DNA from: Cyprinodon diabolis
Lineage: Eukaryota; Chordata; Actinopteri; Cyprinodontiformes; Cyprinodontidae
Length of the DNA: 64,000 nucleotides
Reading direction: 5' to 3'
Assembly (NCBI GenBank): GCA_030533445.1
Contig: CM060080.1
Span: 23,761,377 to 23,825,376 of the forward strand
Below, piece by piece: positions 51,992 to 64,000 of the stretch. The notes under the pieces were generated by a model. That model was not told the origin of the DNA. It worked only from the letters and a program-made list of their open reading frames with translations, and searched no databases. The translations under genes and the position numbers were made by a program. Numbering within the stretch: the stretch's first letter is position 1; every line of letters begins with the position of its first letter.

Positions 51992-53124
51992 CTTTTCAGA
52001 GTCATCTTTTTGACTCTGCACAGAGATGTTTCATGCAAAGTTTAAACTCTAAGCCCTGTAGGTCTAATGCAGATTGTGATCTCTTAGGAGGGAGAACAGC
52101 TCCTTAACATGAATTATGATTCATATTCTTACAAATTAGCATTTTATTCTGACCGCATGGCGGGGGAAACAACACCTACTGCCGGTGATGACTGTCCAGA
52201 CTGGTTTCAGTAATTCCCAGTTTTATAGAAGAGTTAGTCAAAAAAGGAAGAGCCATGACTACATTTGAGATAATATGTTACTTATATGGTCCTAGTACAG
52301 GTAGATGGTAAGGGGAAATCAGATACAGATCTTCCAGGCTCACATGCCTACAAAAGCAGCGATCCACCTGAGCAAAATATAACTGCTATTCATACTCATA
52401 AGGTAAGTCAGTGAGAATGAGAAATATGAGAGGATATTGGTCATTGAGGCCTGCCTCTCTTTGCCAGCTTCTTCAAGCTTCTAGGTTTATAGGTACATTT
52501 GGAACATTATGTCTTGACTGACTCACAGTAACACTTAATTACAATGTATTTTTCTTTCCATCAAATGTGAGATCTGTGATGGATCAAGTGCTGTAGTAAA
52601 AGGCAGGAGGATTAGAGGGAATACAGGTAAAAACCTCTCAGACACAGAGACATGTTCCAGCTTAATGTCAGCTTCGCCAACAGTGCATTTCCCTCAGTGA
52701 GAGCCACTTGTTTCCACTCACATGTATGCATTCATTACTTAGCTGAGCTTTTTTTTCCCTATGACTCACTATCAGAAAAGTTCTATCCATTTCATCTCTG
52801 TTTTTCTTCTTCTGTCGCCCCTATCTTCTGAATTAAACATTTCTTAAAAAGGAGGACCGGGACAAATCAGCGGGGAAAACATCTTGTGCTTGCGAGTGCT
52901 GCCACCTCATGCGCAGCACAGATGAACTGTTCAGAGTGTGAATCCAGTCAGCTCTGAATGACTCAGGCAGGCCTTGCATAAGGCAGAGACTCACAAGTCC
53001 GTCCCTTTTCCAGCTGGAGAGAAATGATCAGTAATTTTTAACCATTAGGTGACACTTGGCTTCAAGATTAGAGGGAAGTCCAAAAATGGAGGAAACCACC
53101 TAATTTCTCCCACTTATTCCAGCA

Positions 53125-53445
53125 GGATCGTGGCGGGGCTGGTGTCTATCTCCAGTAGTCTATGGGGCGTAAGGCGAGATACACCCTAAACAGGTCACCA
53201 GACTGTCTCAGGGCAACAAAGAGACACACAGCCATGCACACACACACAGACAAAAATCAAAATACAATTTAGAGATGCCAATGAACCTAACAGTCAGGTT
53301 TTTGGACTGTCGGAGGAAGCTGGAGTACTCAGAGAGAACCCACACATGGACAGGGAGAACATGCAAACTCCATGCAGAAATACGCTGGATTGGGAATTGA
53401 ACCCGGAACCTTCTTGCTGCAAGGCAACAGTACACTCCACATATT
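53125..53445 (-). mobile_element. tRNA-derived SINE, copy 3
   Basis: The minus-strand head GTTGCCTTGCAGCAAGAAGGTTCCGGGTTCAATTCCC (about 53430-53394) and body (GTCCAAAAACCTGACTGTTAGGTTCATTGG) match copies 1 and 2. The tail is lost. Confidence 0.8.
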
Positions 53446-56400
53446 TTACTCATCTAAAAATATAATGATTCATCTAAACACAGCACAGAAACAAAACTGA
53501 ACTGCAGAGAGGATTGTAAAAAAAAATCAATCATACGAGCAAAATGGGACCAGCGTTATAATATTCTTGGAAATTTCATTCTAGTTTAGCTTTATTTAGT
53601 TGTATGTATTTTTTCTCTGATTAAGCTAATATGAAATAGTCTTTAGAATAGAATAGAAATATTTGATTTTTATGTTTTTTTTGTTTCCTTTAGTTAATTT
53701 TTATTTTAACAAGGCTTTGCTAAAATAAAATACACAATAGATTTTCCCTTTTAATTAAATGTTTTTTTTTCACTTTTCAATTTTTGTTATTTTGTTAGTT
53801 TTAATTAACTATTCTAAGCCTAATAGGGACACACCTTCAAAGGGGCCATGCACACACACACACAGTCTAACTAATTTAATTTTAATTTTGAAAAGTGTTT
53901 ATCATCAAATTCCCCACAATGTGCTTCTTTGTGTAGGTCTTTCATATAAAATCCAAGTAACAAAACATTTGTAGCTTTAACATGACATTATATAACAAAC
54001 GTTTAAGGTTTTAAATGACTCTGCAAAGCACTGTTGAACAAAAAAAAAGCTCAAACATTAGTCAGTGTTCAGTTATTCTTTTTGATCATAAATATAAAAA
54101 ATATTCTATGAAAAAGACACTCATTTATAAAGTAAATAGGACAACTGCAACTCTAAGCAGCACAACACACATGATAAACTCTTATTTTTATTGTGTAACT
54201 TATGGGAAGTATTAACTATACATTTAAGACTGCTGTTTCCTGCCTGAGGAATATGACGCGGCCTGCAGTCATGATCCAGAATCTGCCCTGGCTTGAAGTG
54301 GAAGCCATCCTGAATGAATACTAAGCACCAACACCACCCACATAAACACCAACCGCTGAGGCTTCGCTGTCACATGGTGCATCAGTCTGTTGATAATTCT
54401 TTGTCCCTTGTAAGAAAACAAGACATCATTAGGAATTTTAGACGTAATATTAATTTGCATGTAAGGAGCTTTTCATGGGTGGGGGGTGGGGGGGTGTTAT
54501 CATTTAATCATGTTTAAATTGCAGTCATGATGTTGAGGCTGCTAATGAGTGCTCCCTGCACTCACCATCTTTTCAGTCACATGAGAGGCTGTGAGAGGAG
54601 CCCTCACCTTCTCACAGATGCTAATCATCACATCTATAGAGGTTATACTTAAATTCACAGGGATGACACCCACACACCTCAAACCAATGATAGAGAGGCT
54701 CTCTAAAAGCAAGATTTCACTGTCCTTGGGTCTCTTTTTATGATTTATATGTGGGTGGGGGGGTTGTTTGGTTGTTGTTTTTACACTATTTTGAAATAGT
54801 TCTGTTGCATAACATATCTCCATGGCTCTAATCTATCTTGGTTTGGTAGCATCTGTGCAACCATGAGTTTAAAAGACAGAGATGTGAGGTGTATCAGGAG
54901 AATAGCAGCTGCCCTTGTTATATAATCATGAGGATGCTTATCTTAAAGGGGCATAGTCACTTTGACATGTTTGTAAATCTATATGCAGGTAACCCACTGA
55001 CATATAATGTTTTTTTTTTAAACTGCAGTGTCCTGCTATCATATTATTTGTTATTTTGTGTTTTAAAATGTGTTTTCGCTCATTTTGTCAGTAAATAATA
55101 CCTTTTTGCATGTACTGTATATAAGGGGTTAAAAGGCATCCTGGGTATAGGGAAGGAAGAACTGCAGCAAAGTTGTGAAAATAATGAAGATAAGTCCAAG
55201 ATCCAGCATAAAAAATATCTAATTCCAAGAAAGGTAGGACTAAAATGCCACTGATTCAAAGTATAAAATCTGTTGTTCATGGAAGCTGGAGCTAAAGCTG
55301 TGTTGAATAAATTTATATTAAATGCCCATCCAGGTTGGACGTCACGCCATATTAATGTTGTGAATAACTGTTAATATATTTAATTCCCGGCCAGCTGGGA
55401 ATTCATATTAGGTTCTGATACTTTAAGACGTTTATTTCCCTCCCCGGTAGGGGTGGCAAATATATTTTTAATCAGATATTATTCAGACTGTACTCATATA
55501 CTGTTTATGAACACACACCTTACTAGCCGTGTGTTAGAACAATAGCTCAAATGATGGTCAAACAGTTATTTCTGCATATACATGGAATAGATTTACCACA
55601 ACTTCTGTTCAAAATATAAGAGTTTATTAACAAAAACCATTCAGCTCCAGGTCAAACATATTTCAGTTTAAAACTCTTAACTAAAACTAGTGAAACTCAA
55701 CCAAACTAAACTACAAACTACAAAGAGGAAGGGAAACATGGTTGAAAACCATATTACAGTTTAAGATGGATTTTGTGTTTTAAAACCAAAGGGGATATGA
55801 TCAAATTAGCTTTTCACTAATTTAGAGCAATTGGAATGTTTTCAACCCAATTCACAATGCAAATCATGAGGTGAATAAAGCATTATTTTTCCAAATAATG
55901 TTTTATTAAATGATTTGCTTAATCAGGAACCAGTAACCTTTAGTTAAATGATTCTTTACCCTCTTTGAAGTAACTAGCAGTGAACCAACATGAGGATTCC
56001 ATTTAATGAGTTTTGGTCATATTTGCTAATTGGAATGTAATGAGCATAAGAGGAACGCATGGACACTAATGTTATATCAATGTTTAAACCCTTAGTGAAA
56101 TAAAGCTTGGCTAAGCTTCAGCAACAGCTCAAAACATATTACTGTAGCATAGCGTAGCATGCAGTCCATCCTGTCAGATTTGTTTTTACTCATCAGTAAA
56201 CTCATGAAATTATCAAAATCATCAAAAGACATTTTGTTTGTTCTGTCCCTAATCGAGCCAGACCAGCAAACATTTTTGTCCATGTCCGTTTCGAAGGCTT
56301 GAGTGTTCATCTAGCAGCTTTGCAGGGCAGGCTCACAGGAAACGTGGGTTTTCTTTTTCATGTGGCTCACACCAAGGGATCTTCAGGAGACGTTCTCCTC

Positions 56401-56900
56401 CAGTCTGACTCTGCAGTTTCTGAAACTCAAGATAAACGTGTTCAAAAAGTCTGTTTTGCAGCAGTTCAGTTCTGAAAAGTCACCTATCATGACTTATCCT
56501 TGATCATTCTGGAGATCCATGTCTTTTTCCTGGATCTCCATGATGGGTGCCTCTTCTGATGTGGACAGTTGTCTGATGTGGCAGCTTTATGGAAAAGAGA
56601 GAAAAAAATCCTGTGTGCTCTGGCCTTTACTGCTCTCAACACAGAGGGGGGTGGCAAGTCCCACCTCTGGGAGGGGATTGCCTTGTGGTCCAAGTTGGCT
56701 GAAAAGGGTGTGGAGATCTCACAGCTGCTCCATGAGCCAAAACTGCATCCTCTTCTCCGGTCATCATGTCAAGATCCAACATGGACACTGGTTCCCAATG
56801 TCCAAAACCACAATCATGGCACATGGCAAAACAGCTGCATTTATGGCAGGCTGCTGCAGAAAGTACATCCTCTGTTCTACTTTCTTGGTGAGGGGTGTGA
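53446..56900. other. Intergenic, nothing recognised
   Basis: No supported gene. Open frames at 54542-54823 (minus) and 56519-57040 (plus) have no recognisable domain. The second is open in several frames on both strands, which often indicates a decayed repeat. Confidence 0.35.
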
Positions 56901-56925
56901 CTGGAGTTGCAGCTACTGGTGTTGG

Positions 56926-57600
56926 GCAGTGTTTCCCAACATTTTTTAACCCATGTACCCCTTTGGGCATTTTGTCTTACCAAGAGTACCCCCTCAATCA
57001 AAAGTGTTGGTTGTCCAAAAGTGGAACTTACAATAATTGAAATAAAGACTATTTTAGTTAATCTTTTAATTTTTATCATTGTTTTCTTTCCACCTCAAAG
57101 AAAAACAAAAGACATATATATATATTGCCTGGAAGTTAGTAAGGAATCGAAATAAATACAAAATAAAATCATATTATAAACCTGTATTTATCAAATGGTA
57201 GCTCATCTGAATAATTCCCTTATAATCACATTTAACCTTGATGAATTGGTAAAAAAATATACAAAATACAAAAAAAAAATTTATAGTCAGATTGACTTCA
57301 TTCGTTTTACTTTGTTTTAATCAGGACACATGAGCTGCTTTGATGAGCTCCGACAGCTCAGTGTGAAAAACAGCTGATACCAGGCTGTTCTCTACATCTA
57401 GTCTGTTCCTCTGCTTGGTTTCTATGTTTCACAGCTGCAGGTGAACTTAAACATATAAGAAAAACTTACTTTTTTGTTGATAAAAGCTTGTTTAATTTGT
57501 CAATTGGATCCTCACAAAACAAAAAAGGTCAGAGCCCTATTTTATTTTACTACCGGAGAAATAAAATATTTTCACGTACCCCTTGCAATGCGCCGATGGT
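56926..57600. mobile_element. Possible hAT-type non-autonomous element
   Basis: CAGTGTTTCCCAACATTTTTTAACCCATGTACCCC at its left is typical of a vertebrate hAT non-autonomous family, and CACGTACCCCTTGCAATGCGC lies near 57574. No clear inverted end closes it, so limits and identity are tentative. Confidence 0.35.
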
Positions 57601-58264
57601 CCTGCAAAAGAACTGTTTTCCCAGCTTGACATGCTTCTTCCTGTCTGTCTGGAAGGTCTGGAATCCACCTGCAGGCGGAGTTTATTAAGATTTACAGCTC
57701 TGATAGCATCTGATGAGAATCGGTTATCAAGGAAATACTTACTGAAAAAAATGTACACATTTTGTGCATGTTTTTTTTATCCGTGCATGTTACATATTAG
57801 TCCATAAGTTCTACTTGAATCATAAGAGTACAAGCTTTCTTCACTTAAGAGCTGAGTGGAACTTTGAAATGTTTGGTTTAACAAAAGAACAAGAACGGGA
57901 AGCAAGGAGCATTCCTATTACATCCAAAATGAAATTGCTAGGCCAAAAATACACAAAGTATTTCTTTAAAAGACAGTTGTCTACTCGCTCAAGTGTTATA
58001 TGTCAGATGCCTCAATCTACTCTTTCCTCTTAGCAAGGACATGAAGAGGTACATATTCCAAAAATACTACTAACTTAAGGTTAGACATTTTCCTAAGTGA
58101 TATTGTAACATCTGTTTTTATATGCTTAATTTACAAGAACAATAACAATAAAAGTGAAAAATATAAATAAATGATTAAATACAGCTTCTTTGAAAATGCA
58201 ATACAAAACCTCTTTGAGGTAGAAACTTTGTATTGAGATTAGATTTATATAACAACCCTGCATA

Positions 58265-59864
58265 CAGTGGGGCAAAAAAGTATTTAGTCAGCCACCAATA
58301 GTGCAAGTTCTCCCACTTAAAAAGATGAGAGAGGCCGATAATTTTCATCATAGATATACCTCAACTATGAGAGACAAAATGAGAAAAAAAAATCCAGAAA
58401 ATCACATTGTCTGATTTTTAAAGAATTTATTTGCAAAATATGGTGGAAAATAAGTATTTGGTCAATAACAAAAGTTCATCTCAATACTTTGTTATATACT
58501 CTTTGTTGGCAATGACAGAGATCAAACGTTTTCTGTAAGTCTTCACAAGGTTTTCACACACTGTTGCTGGTATTTTGGCCCATTCCTCCATGCAGATCTC
58601 CTCTAGAGCAGTGATGTTCTGGGGCTGTCGCTGGGCAACACTTTCAACTCCCTCCAAAGATTTTCTATGGGGTTGAGATCTGGAGACTGGCTAGGCCACT
58701 CCAGGACCTTGAAATGCTTCTTACGAAGCCACTCCTTCGTTACCCGGGCAGTGTGTTTGGGATCATTGTCATGCTGAAAGACCCAGCCACGTTTCATCTT
58801 CAATGCCCTTGCTGATGGAAGGAGGTTTTCACTCAAAATTTGACGATACATGGCCCCATTCATTCTTTCCTTCACACGGATCAGTCGTCCTGGTCCCTTA
58901 GCAGAAAAACAGCCCCAAAGCATGATGTTTCCACCCCCATGCTTCACTGTAGGTATGGTGTTCTTTGGATGCAACTCAGCATTCTCTCTCCTCCAAACAC
59001 GACGAGTAGAGTTTTTACCAAAAAGTTCTATTTTGGTTTCATCTGACCATATTATATTCTCCCAGTCATCGTCTGGATCATCCAAATGCTCTCTAGCAAA
59101 CTTGAGACGGGCCTTGACATGTACTGGCTTAAGCAGGGGGACACGTCTGGCACTGCAGGATTTGAGTCCCTGGCGGCGTAGTGTGTTACTGATGGTAGCC
59201 TTTGTTACTTTGGTCCCAGCTCTCTGCAGGTCATTCACTAGGTCCCCCGTGTGGTTCTGGGATTTTTACTCACCGTTCTTGTGATCATTTTGACCCCACG
59301 GGGTGAGATCTTGCATGGAGCCCCAGATCGAGGAAGATTATCAGTGGTCTTGTATGTTTTCCATTTTCTAATAACTGATCCCACATTTGATTTCTTCACA
59401 CCAAGCTGGTTACCTATTGCAGATTCAGATTTCCCAGCCTGGTGCAGGTCTATAATTTTGTTTCGGGTGTCCTTTGACAGCTCTCTAGTTTTGGCCATGG
59501 TGGAGTTTAGAGTGTGACTGTTTGAGGTTGTGGACAGGTGTCTTTTATACTGATAACGGGTTCAAACAGGTGCCATTAATGAAGGTAACGAGTGGAGGAC
59601 AGAGGAGCCTCTTACAGAAGAAGTTACAGGTCTGTGAGAGCCAGAAATCTTGGTTGTTTGTAACTGACCAAATACTTATTTTCCACCATATTTTGCAAAT
59701 AAATTCTTTAAAAATCAGACAATGTGATTTTCTGGATTTTTTTTTCTCATTTTGTCTCTCATAGTTGAGGTATATCTATGATGAAAATTACCGGCCTCTC
59801 TCGTCTTTTTGAGTGGGAGAACTTGCACTATTGGTGGCTGACTAAATACTTTTTTGCCCCACTG
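58265..59864 (-). mobile_element. Tc1-like transposon, copy 2
   Basis: 1600 bp with the same CAGTGGGGC ends as copy 1, flanked by TA (58263-58264 and 59865-59866). About 200-bp inverted repeats with inner direct repeats. Overall very similar to copy 1; differences are scattered substitutions and short indels. Confidence 0.95.
58603..59498 (-). pseudogene. Tc1-like transposase, broken
   Basis: The N-terminal part [14 protein letters not shown]..., 86 codons, ends at a frameshift near 59240 (copy 1 has an extra C and G). The next 211 codons are open and show [19 protein letters not shown] and [10 protein letters not shown], the three DDE-triad regions. A short deletion near 58640 then changes the C-terminus. 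Not functional, but its lesions differ from those of copy 1. Confidence 0.88.
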
Positions 59865-60049
59865 TATATATATTTTATGCTCTGCATCACAGCAGCTAAG
59901 GTTCTACACCCACCATGTCAAGACGACGTGCATTTCATTTCAACCACTTAAGGCAGTTGAGTCACCAAGTGGCTCATTTTACAGAAAAGACATTCATATT
60001 GAGAGCCTATTTAAAATAAAATGACACTTTTTGTTGTTTCTCTGCTCAG

Positions 60050-60131
60050 TAAGCAGCGTGACTGGCTGGGCACGTGGGAGAGTGAGAACAGAGATGGCCT
60101 CTGGGCCATTAGGTCATCTAAGAAGAAGTAA
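60050..60131 (+). CDS. Possible terminal exon of an unidentified gene
   Basis: A good acceptor (TTTTTGTTGTTTCTCTGCTCAG) is followed by 26 open codons, KQRDWLGTWESENRDGL..., ending with a Lys run and TAA at 60129-60131. The composition (three Trp, charged end) looks protein-like, but I do not recognise it and found no partner exons upstream in 48-60 kb. It may be a chance match. Confidence 0.22.
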
Positions 60132-62910
60132 ATTCCTCTAGGCAGCTGTAGAGTGGGCTGCCATTTACAAAACATTTGTGTCTTATATATGAACTCTACA
60201 TGATATACTATTTCTCTTCTGTTTATCTGGCTGTATGGTTGTCTTTATGGCCATCAAATAGTTGAAAAGAGTAGAAGAGAAAATGAAAGCACCACAGATT
60301 AATTGTCCGAATTTGTTTAACATGTGGGGGATAAATGATGGACTAAAAAAAAATCACTATGTTCATATTAGAGCTTCCATTTTGGGTGAAACTTGGCATT
60401 GAATGTTGTCTTAAAGTCCCCATGCAGTTGTTTTTCATTATGTCCTCCACTTTGAAACGACCGGAGCTGTTGTTTGCTGCTTCCGCTCTGATGCCGCTGA
60501 ATACATTTACTCCAGGTGCGCCTGAGTGTTGCCCGTCTCTGCTCATTGTTGACATGAAGCAAATACATTGGTTGTCCATTTGTACAATTTATTGAGCTGT
60601 CAGATTGTGTGGCCTGCGAGGCCACAAATAGCTCTTGTCAGGCAGTAGATGGAAAGGAAACTCTGCTGCGCTTCATCTTTTCCTCATCACTGCAGGGAAG
60701 GAGTTTCCATCAGACCTGAGAGATTAAAGGGAGCTACAAGTGGCTCTGAGGTAAAATTTATGAAAGTTTTGTGAATAAGGATTGACTTTTAACATTTAGA
60801 CCTACACCTTTCCACTGCAGGAAGCTATAGTAGGAATATATCATTTGAGTGAGCTGTTTGATGATAAATTAAGCTCACATCCAGGCGGTTGTCAAGATAG
60901 CTTGGATATTTCTGGGAGAAAGTAGATGGTTATTTCTTTAATTTGACCTGGAATGAAAAAAGTTGATGTTTAGATAGATTTTATCTAAAACTGAAAGAAA
61001 AAAAGATTGCAAAAAACAAAAATGTAACAAGTACATAAAGCAGATAGCTAATCCAATACTTAAGGATTTTTTTTTTTTTGCTGATCAGAATTCAATTTCC
61101 TGATAACATTTTCTCTAATATCTGTTCTTAAATGTGATTGATGCAATCAGCAGGGCTTCATTATAACTTGTTCTCAGCAGGCATTGTTTCTAACTAATCG
61201 TAAATTTTATTGTATTTTTGCTGCGACTAGCATCTAATACAAGAGTATGGAACTGTAATGGTTTATGGGTTTTGGGGGTTTTGAATCAATCTCGTTTGAC
61301 TTGTAAGGGGCATTGAGATAACATCAATATTCCTGTATAACTCATATTCCCAGATGGAATATGAGTTACCTTTATAAAAATGTTTGCAATTTCACATTAG
61401 ATACACTTACAGGTAGCCATACAGCTGCATTTTGTGCAGTCAGTTTTAATAAAATCACAGTATAATTTGATTAGCAATGTTTGAAAAATTTTTTGATTGA
61501 AAATTTCTTACATGATCCTGGCGCTGATGACTGGTCTAATTACTCATATCATTCACCTGCCCAGCTCTGCCCAGTTGCTCATTACCTCTCAAATAAGCAT
61601 TTTGTTAAACCTAACTGTCCTTCCACCTCTCCTTATGTTCTGAACCTACATACCTATAATTTCCCCTAACCATTTAAGGCTCCTTACATCTACAGAGAGT
61701 TTGTGTTGGCTGAGTCCCTTGCAATACTTAGATATGATAGGCATGTACTTACTAAGAAATAATGGTGTGTTTGAGGTGAGACAGTTTGAGAATATCAGCT
61801 CTGCTAATAAACTTCCTGTTTTTTACTAAACAAAATTAAGGATGGCCTAAAAAACCCTTTTCTTCAGACAAATCATTGGATGAAAGAGACTGCTGATAAA
61901 ATATCACTTTTGATTGAGTTCAGGCAGAAACAGTCACATTAATAATATAGAACATGTTGGAATATATTCTGACGTTTTACTGCAATTTGTAGGTATGGAT
62001 TTTTCAAGTAGGTCAACAAGGAATTGGTTTACTTGGAACAAACATTGCAGCAGATCAGTGGACAGTCCTATTAAAATTGGATGGTCTTTAAAAGTTTATC
62101 CAATTAAAACATAGTCATGCATTTAGGATCATTATTCTGCATTTCAATAGATTCTGATGATATGAGATAATTATGTGAAATCTGCTATAAAATAACTTAA
62201 CTTTAGGCAAAACAAGCCTTCTTTATGCAAAATCTTGCCCCGATTTCTATAATCAAGTTGTCTTTTCAACAAAACATGCTTGGTTACTGTTAATTTACAG
62301 TTGTCTGCTATGTATGCTTGAGGGCTGATATTAAAGACCTCGAAGCTGAAAGGCTGAGAGAGTAGCCTACTGTTTACCATCTGGATGAGGCAGCCAGGCA
62401 AACACGATTCAGTGCAATAATTGATGAGAGTGGAGGGGTACAAAGATAGTCAGGGGTCGGCCTCAAGTCCAATAGCATATCAGTAGCACTGTTGATTGCT
62501 TCTTGTCACCTCCTTCACTTGCTTCAGTGTTAAATCTCTATAATTGTCCTCGTCTGTCCTTGTCTCTCTCTGGTTGTTTTTTCTTATGTAATGCATCAAA
62601 AATGTAAAAAAAAAATCCTACACTATTTATATATTCATTTAACCTATTATCAATTTTGAAGAAAGCTTTTACAATTTTAAATGCATTTCAAAGCTTATGT
62701 TTTTTATAAAAAGTAATGTTTGTTTGTTCTAAACAGTGACCTCGTGTCAACTTTAGAGGTGATCCTCGCACCATGGTTACACAGTGACAGCAGGCCAGCT
62801 GCTGCCTCTTTCCAGGAACAGATAGTATGTGAAATCTCTATTCACTCAAGACTGCTGTGTCCTTGTATCAAATCAAAAGGGCATTAGAGGAATTGTGCGG
62901 ACACACAGAC
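60132..62910. other. Intergenic, nothing recognised
   Basis: No gene or element ends were seen. ORFs at 60343-60625 overlap on both strands and have no domain. Confidence 0.4.
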
Positions 62911-64000
62911 TGTCATGATTGGTTTTATATCAAACCCACAAGCAGAACACACCGGAGGCTGGGTAAAAGTTTAACAGAGTTTATTTAAGATGTTGACACA
63001 AAAAAACATGAACTGGATCTGGAACAGGTCCGGGTTGGGTTCACAGAAGTCTGCAGAGATGATAGCTTGATTAGCTGGGCAGGCAGATGATTAAAGAGTC
63101 CTTTTAGATAATTCTGATTCTACCTTGACGGGGTCCAGGCTTCTCTTGTGAGAGAGGGAACCGTTGGGTCCAGAGACTGTTGGTTCAGCAGAGTACACAA
63201 GCAGCTGCAGCGTCTAGCTTCTGACTTTGAATGGCAGACCTTGATCAGAGTTTCCAGCTCTTCACAGAGAGCAGCAGGGGAAATCCAAATAGGAATCTTC
63301 AGGTTTGGCTCACCAGGGCTGGAAGGCAGGTTAAGCTCACCCAGAGCTTCAGGCTTGAGACAGGTTTCCTGTGAGCAAAGACAGAGGAAGGTTAGAACCA
63401 GTTTTCTCACTTAGAGACAACTTAGATTCTTTCAGGTAACAGAGACTCAGGTTGCTAACTAAACTAAGGTCAACACTGCGGCGTTGAAGGAAGGTCTGGC
63501 AGCTGCTTATAAAGGGAAGGTCTCCTGATGAGTAGATGCGTCTCAGGTGTGCTGGAGGGCTCCAGCCCAGGAGACCCACGGCGCACTCTGCTGGAGGAAG
63601 GTGGTACATCCCCAGATCCCAACAGTACCCCCCTCTCAACGACCGCCTCTTGGCGGTCCCGAGGATGTCGACGTGAGGGAGCTCTCATACTCCTCGATCC
63701 GGGACGGATCGAGGAGTATGAGAGCTCCCTCACGTCAGAGGGGTTGATTATCTGAGCTATCTTATATGGGCCGATGAACCGGGGTGACAGCTTATTAGAC
63801 ATGGCTTTGAGGGGAATGTCACGTGTTTATAACCATACCTCTTGGCCTACGGTATAGTCAGGGGCAGGACGTCTTTTAGAGTCAGCGAAGCGTTTAGTTG
63901 AGGCAGATGAGCAGTTGAGGGTGGTGATGGTGTCCTTCCAGATACGCTGACAACGGCGGATGTGGTGATGGACTGATCTGACTGATATCTCTCTCTCGTC
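62911..64000 (-). mobile_element. Second gypsy copy, 3' end only (runs off window)
   Basis: 3' LTR 62911-63624 (TGTTGGGATC...CATGACA on the minus strand), polypurine tract GGGGGGTAC at 63633-63625, then the integrase C-terminal part from 63640 rightward. TTTATAAG at 63513-63506, and the primer segment GCCGCAGTGTT at 63482-63472, again 31 bases on. About 250 bp of the chromodomain region are missing relative to the copy at 28.4 kb and are replaced by an inverted duplication. A stop codon in the integrase region (near 63820) shows decay. Confidence 0.88.
63670..63736. repeat. Perfect 31-bp inverted repeat with 5-nt loop
   Basis: The arms 63670-63700 and 63706-63736 are exact reverse complements, with GGGAC between them. 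The left arm is normal gypsy sequence; the right arm sits where the chromodomain region has been deleted. Confidence 0.9.

Noticed and set aside
56519..57040. Overlapping long ORFs on both strands
   Set aside because: No recognisable domain in any frame and no splice support; probably a decayed repeat next to a hAT-like end.

Overview
The window is nuclear DNA of a ray-finned (teleost) fish. Two vertebrate genes are recognisable: an INAFM2 homologue on the minus strand (about 3.8-4.4 kb) and a complete 32-exon phospholipase C beta 2 gene (plcb2) on the plus strand (18.1-47.9 kb). From memory, the human orthologues are also neighbours on 15q15, so this looks like a conserved pair. Everything else that can be identified is repetitive: Tc1-like transposons, an R4/Dong-type LINE, several families of Ty3/gypsy LTR elements, tRNA-derived SINEs and (TA)n or (GGAT)n microsatellites.

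Layout. 1-3.7 kb: intergenic, CpG-rich at the far left, with one hAT-like end. 3.8-4.4 kb: inafm2. 5.2-11.2 kb: a repeat nest, with an R4/Dong LINE between (TA)n tracts, a solo LTR inside its endonuclease region (5-bp TSD), then a Tc1 copy. 13.4-15.3 kb: an intact non-autonomous LTR element (two LTRs, TSD, polypurine tract) with a 390-codon ORF built of minisatellites. 18.1-47.9 kb: plcb2. Its introns hold two solo LTRs with perfect TSDs (introns 10 and 27), a nearly complete gypsy chromovirus (intron 19), an LTR-like repeat (intron 31) and SINEs. 48-58 kb: mostly unassigned. 58.3-59.9 kb: a second Tc1 copy. 62.9-64 kb: the 3' end of another gypsy copy that runs off the window.

Gene function. 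The 32 plcb2 exons, all GT-AG and all in phase, encode about 1255 residues: PH, EF hands, catalytic X and Y boxes, C2 and a long C-terminal coiled coil. The catalytic residues are intact. The protein should be a G-protein-activated phosphoinositidase.

Main discovery lead. The gypsy element and the unrelated-looking non-autonomous element share a priming architecture. A TATA-like box lies 31 nt upstream of an 11-nt segment of the LTR. That segment is exactly complementary to 11 nt lying one base (G) downstream of the LTR. This is the self-priming arrangement known from the Tf1/sushi group. In both elements the first ATG of the gag or ORF lies in the last six bases of the LTR. This suggests an autonomous/non-autonomous pairing, and one that allows a primer-site prediction for the solo-LTR family in plcb2.
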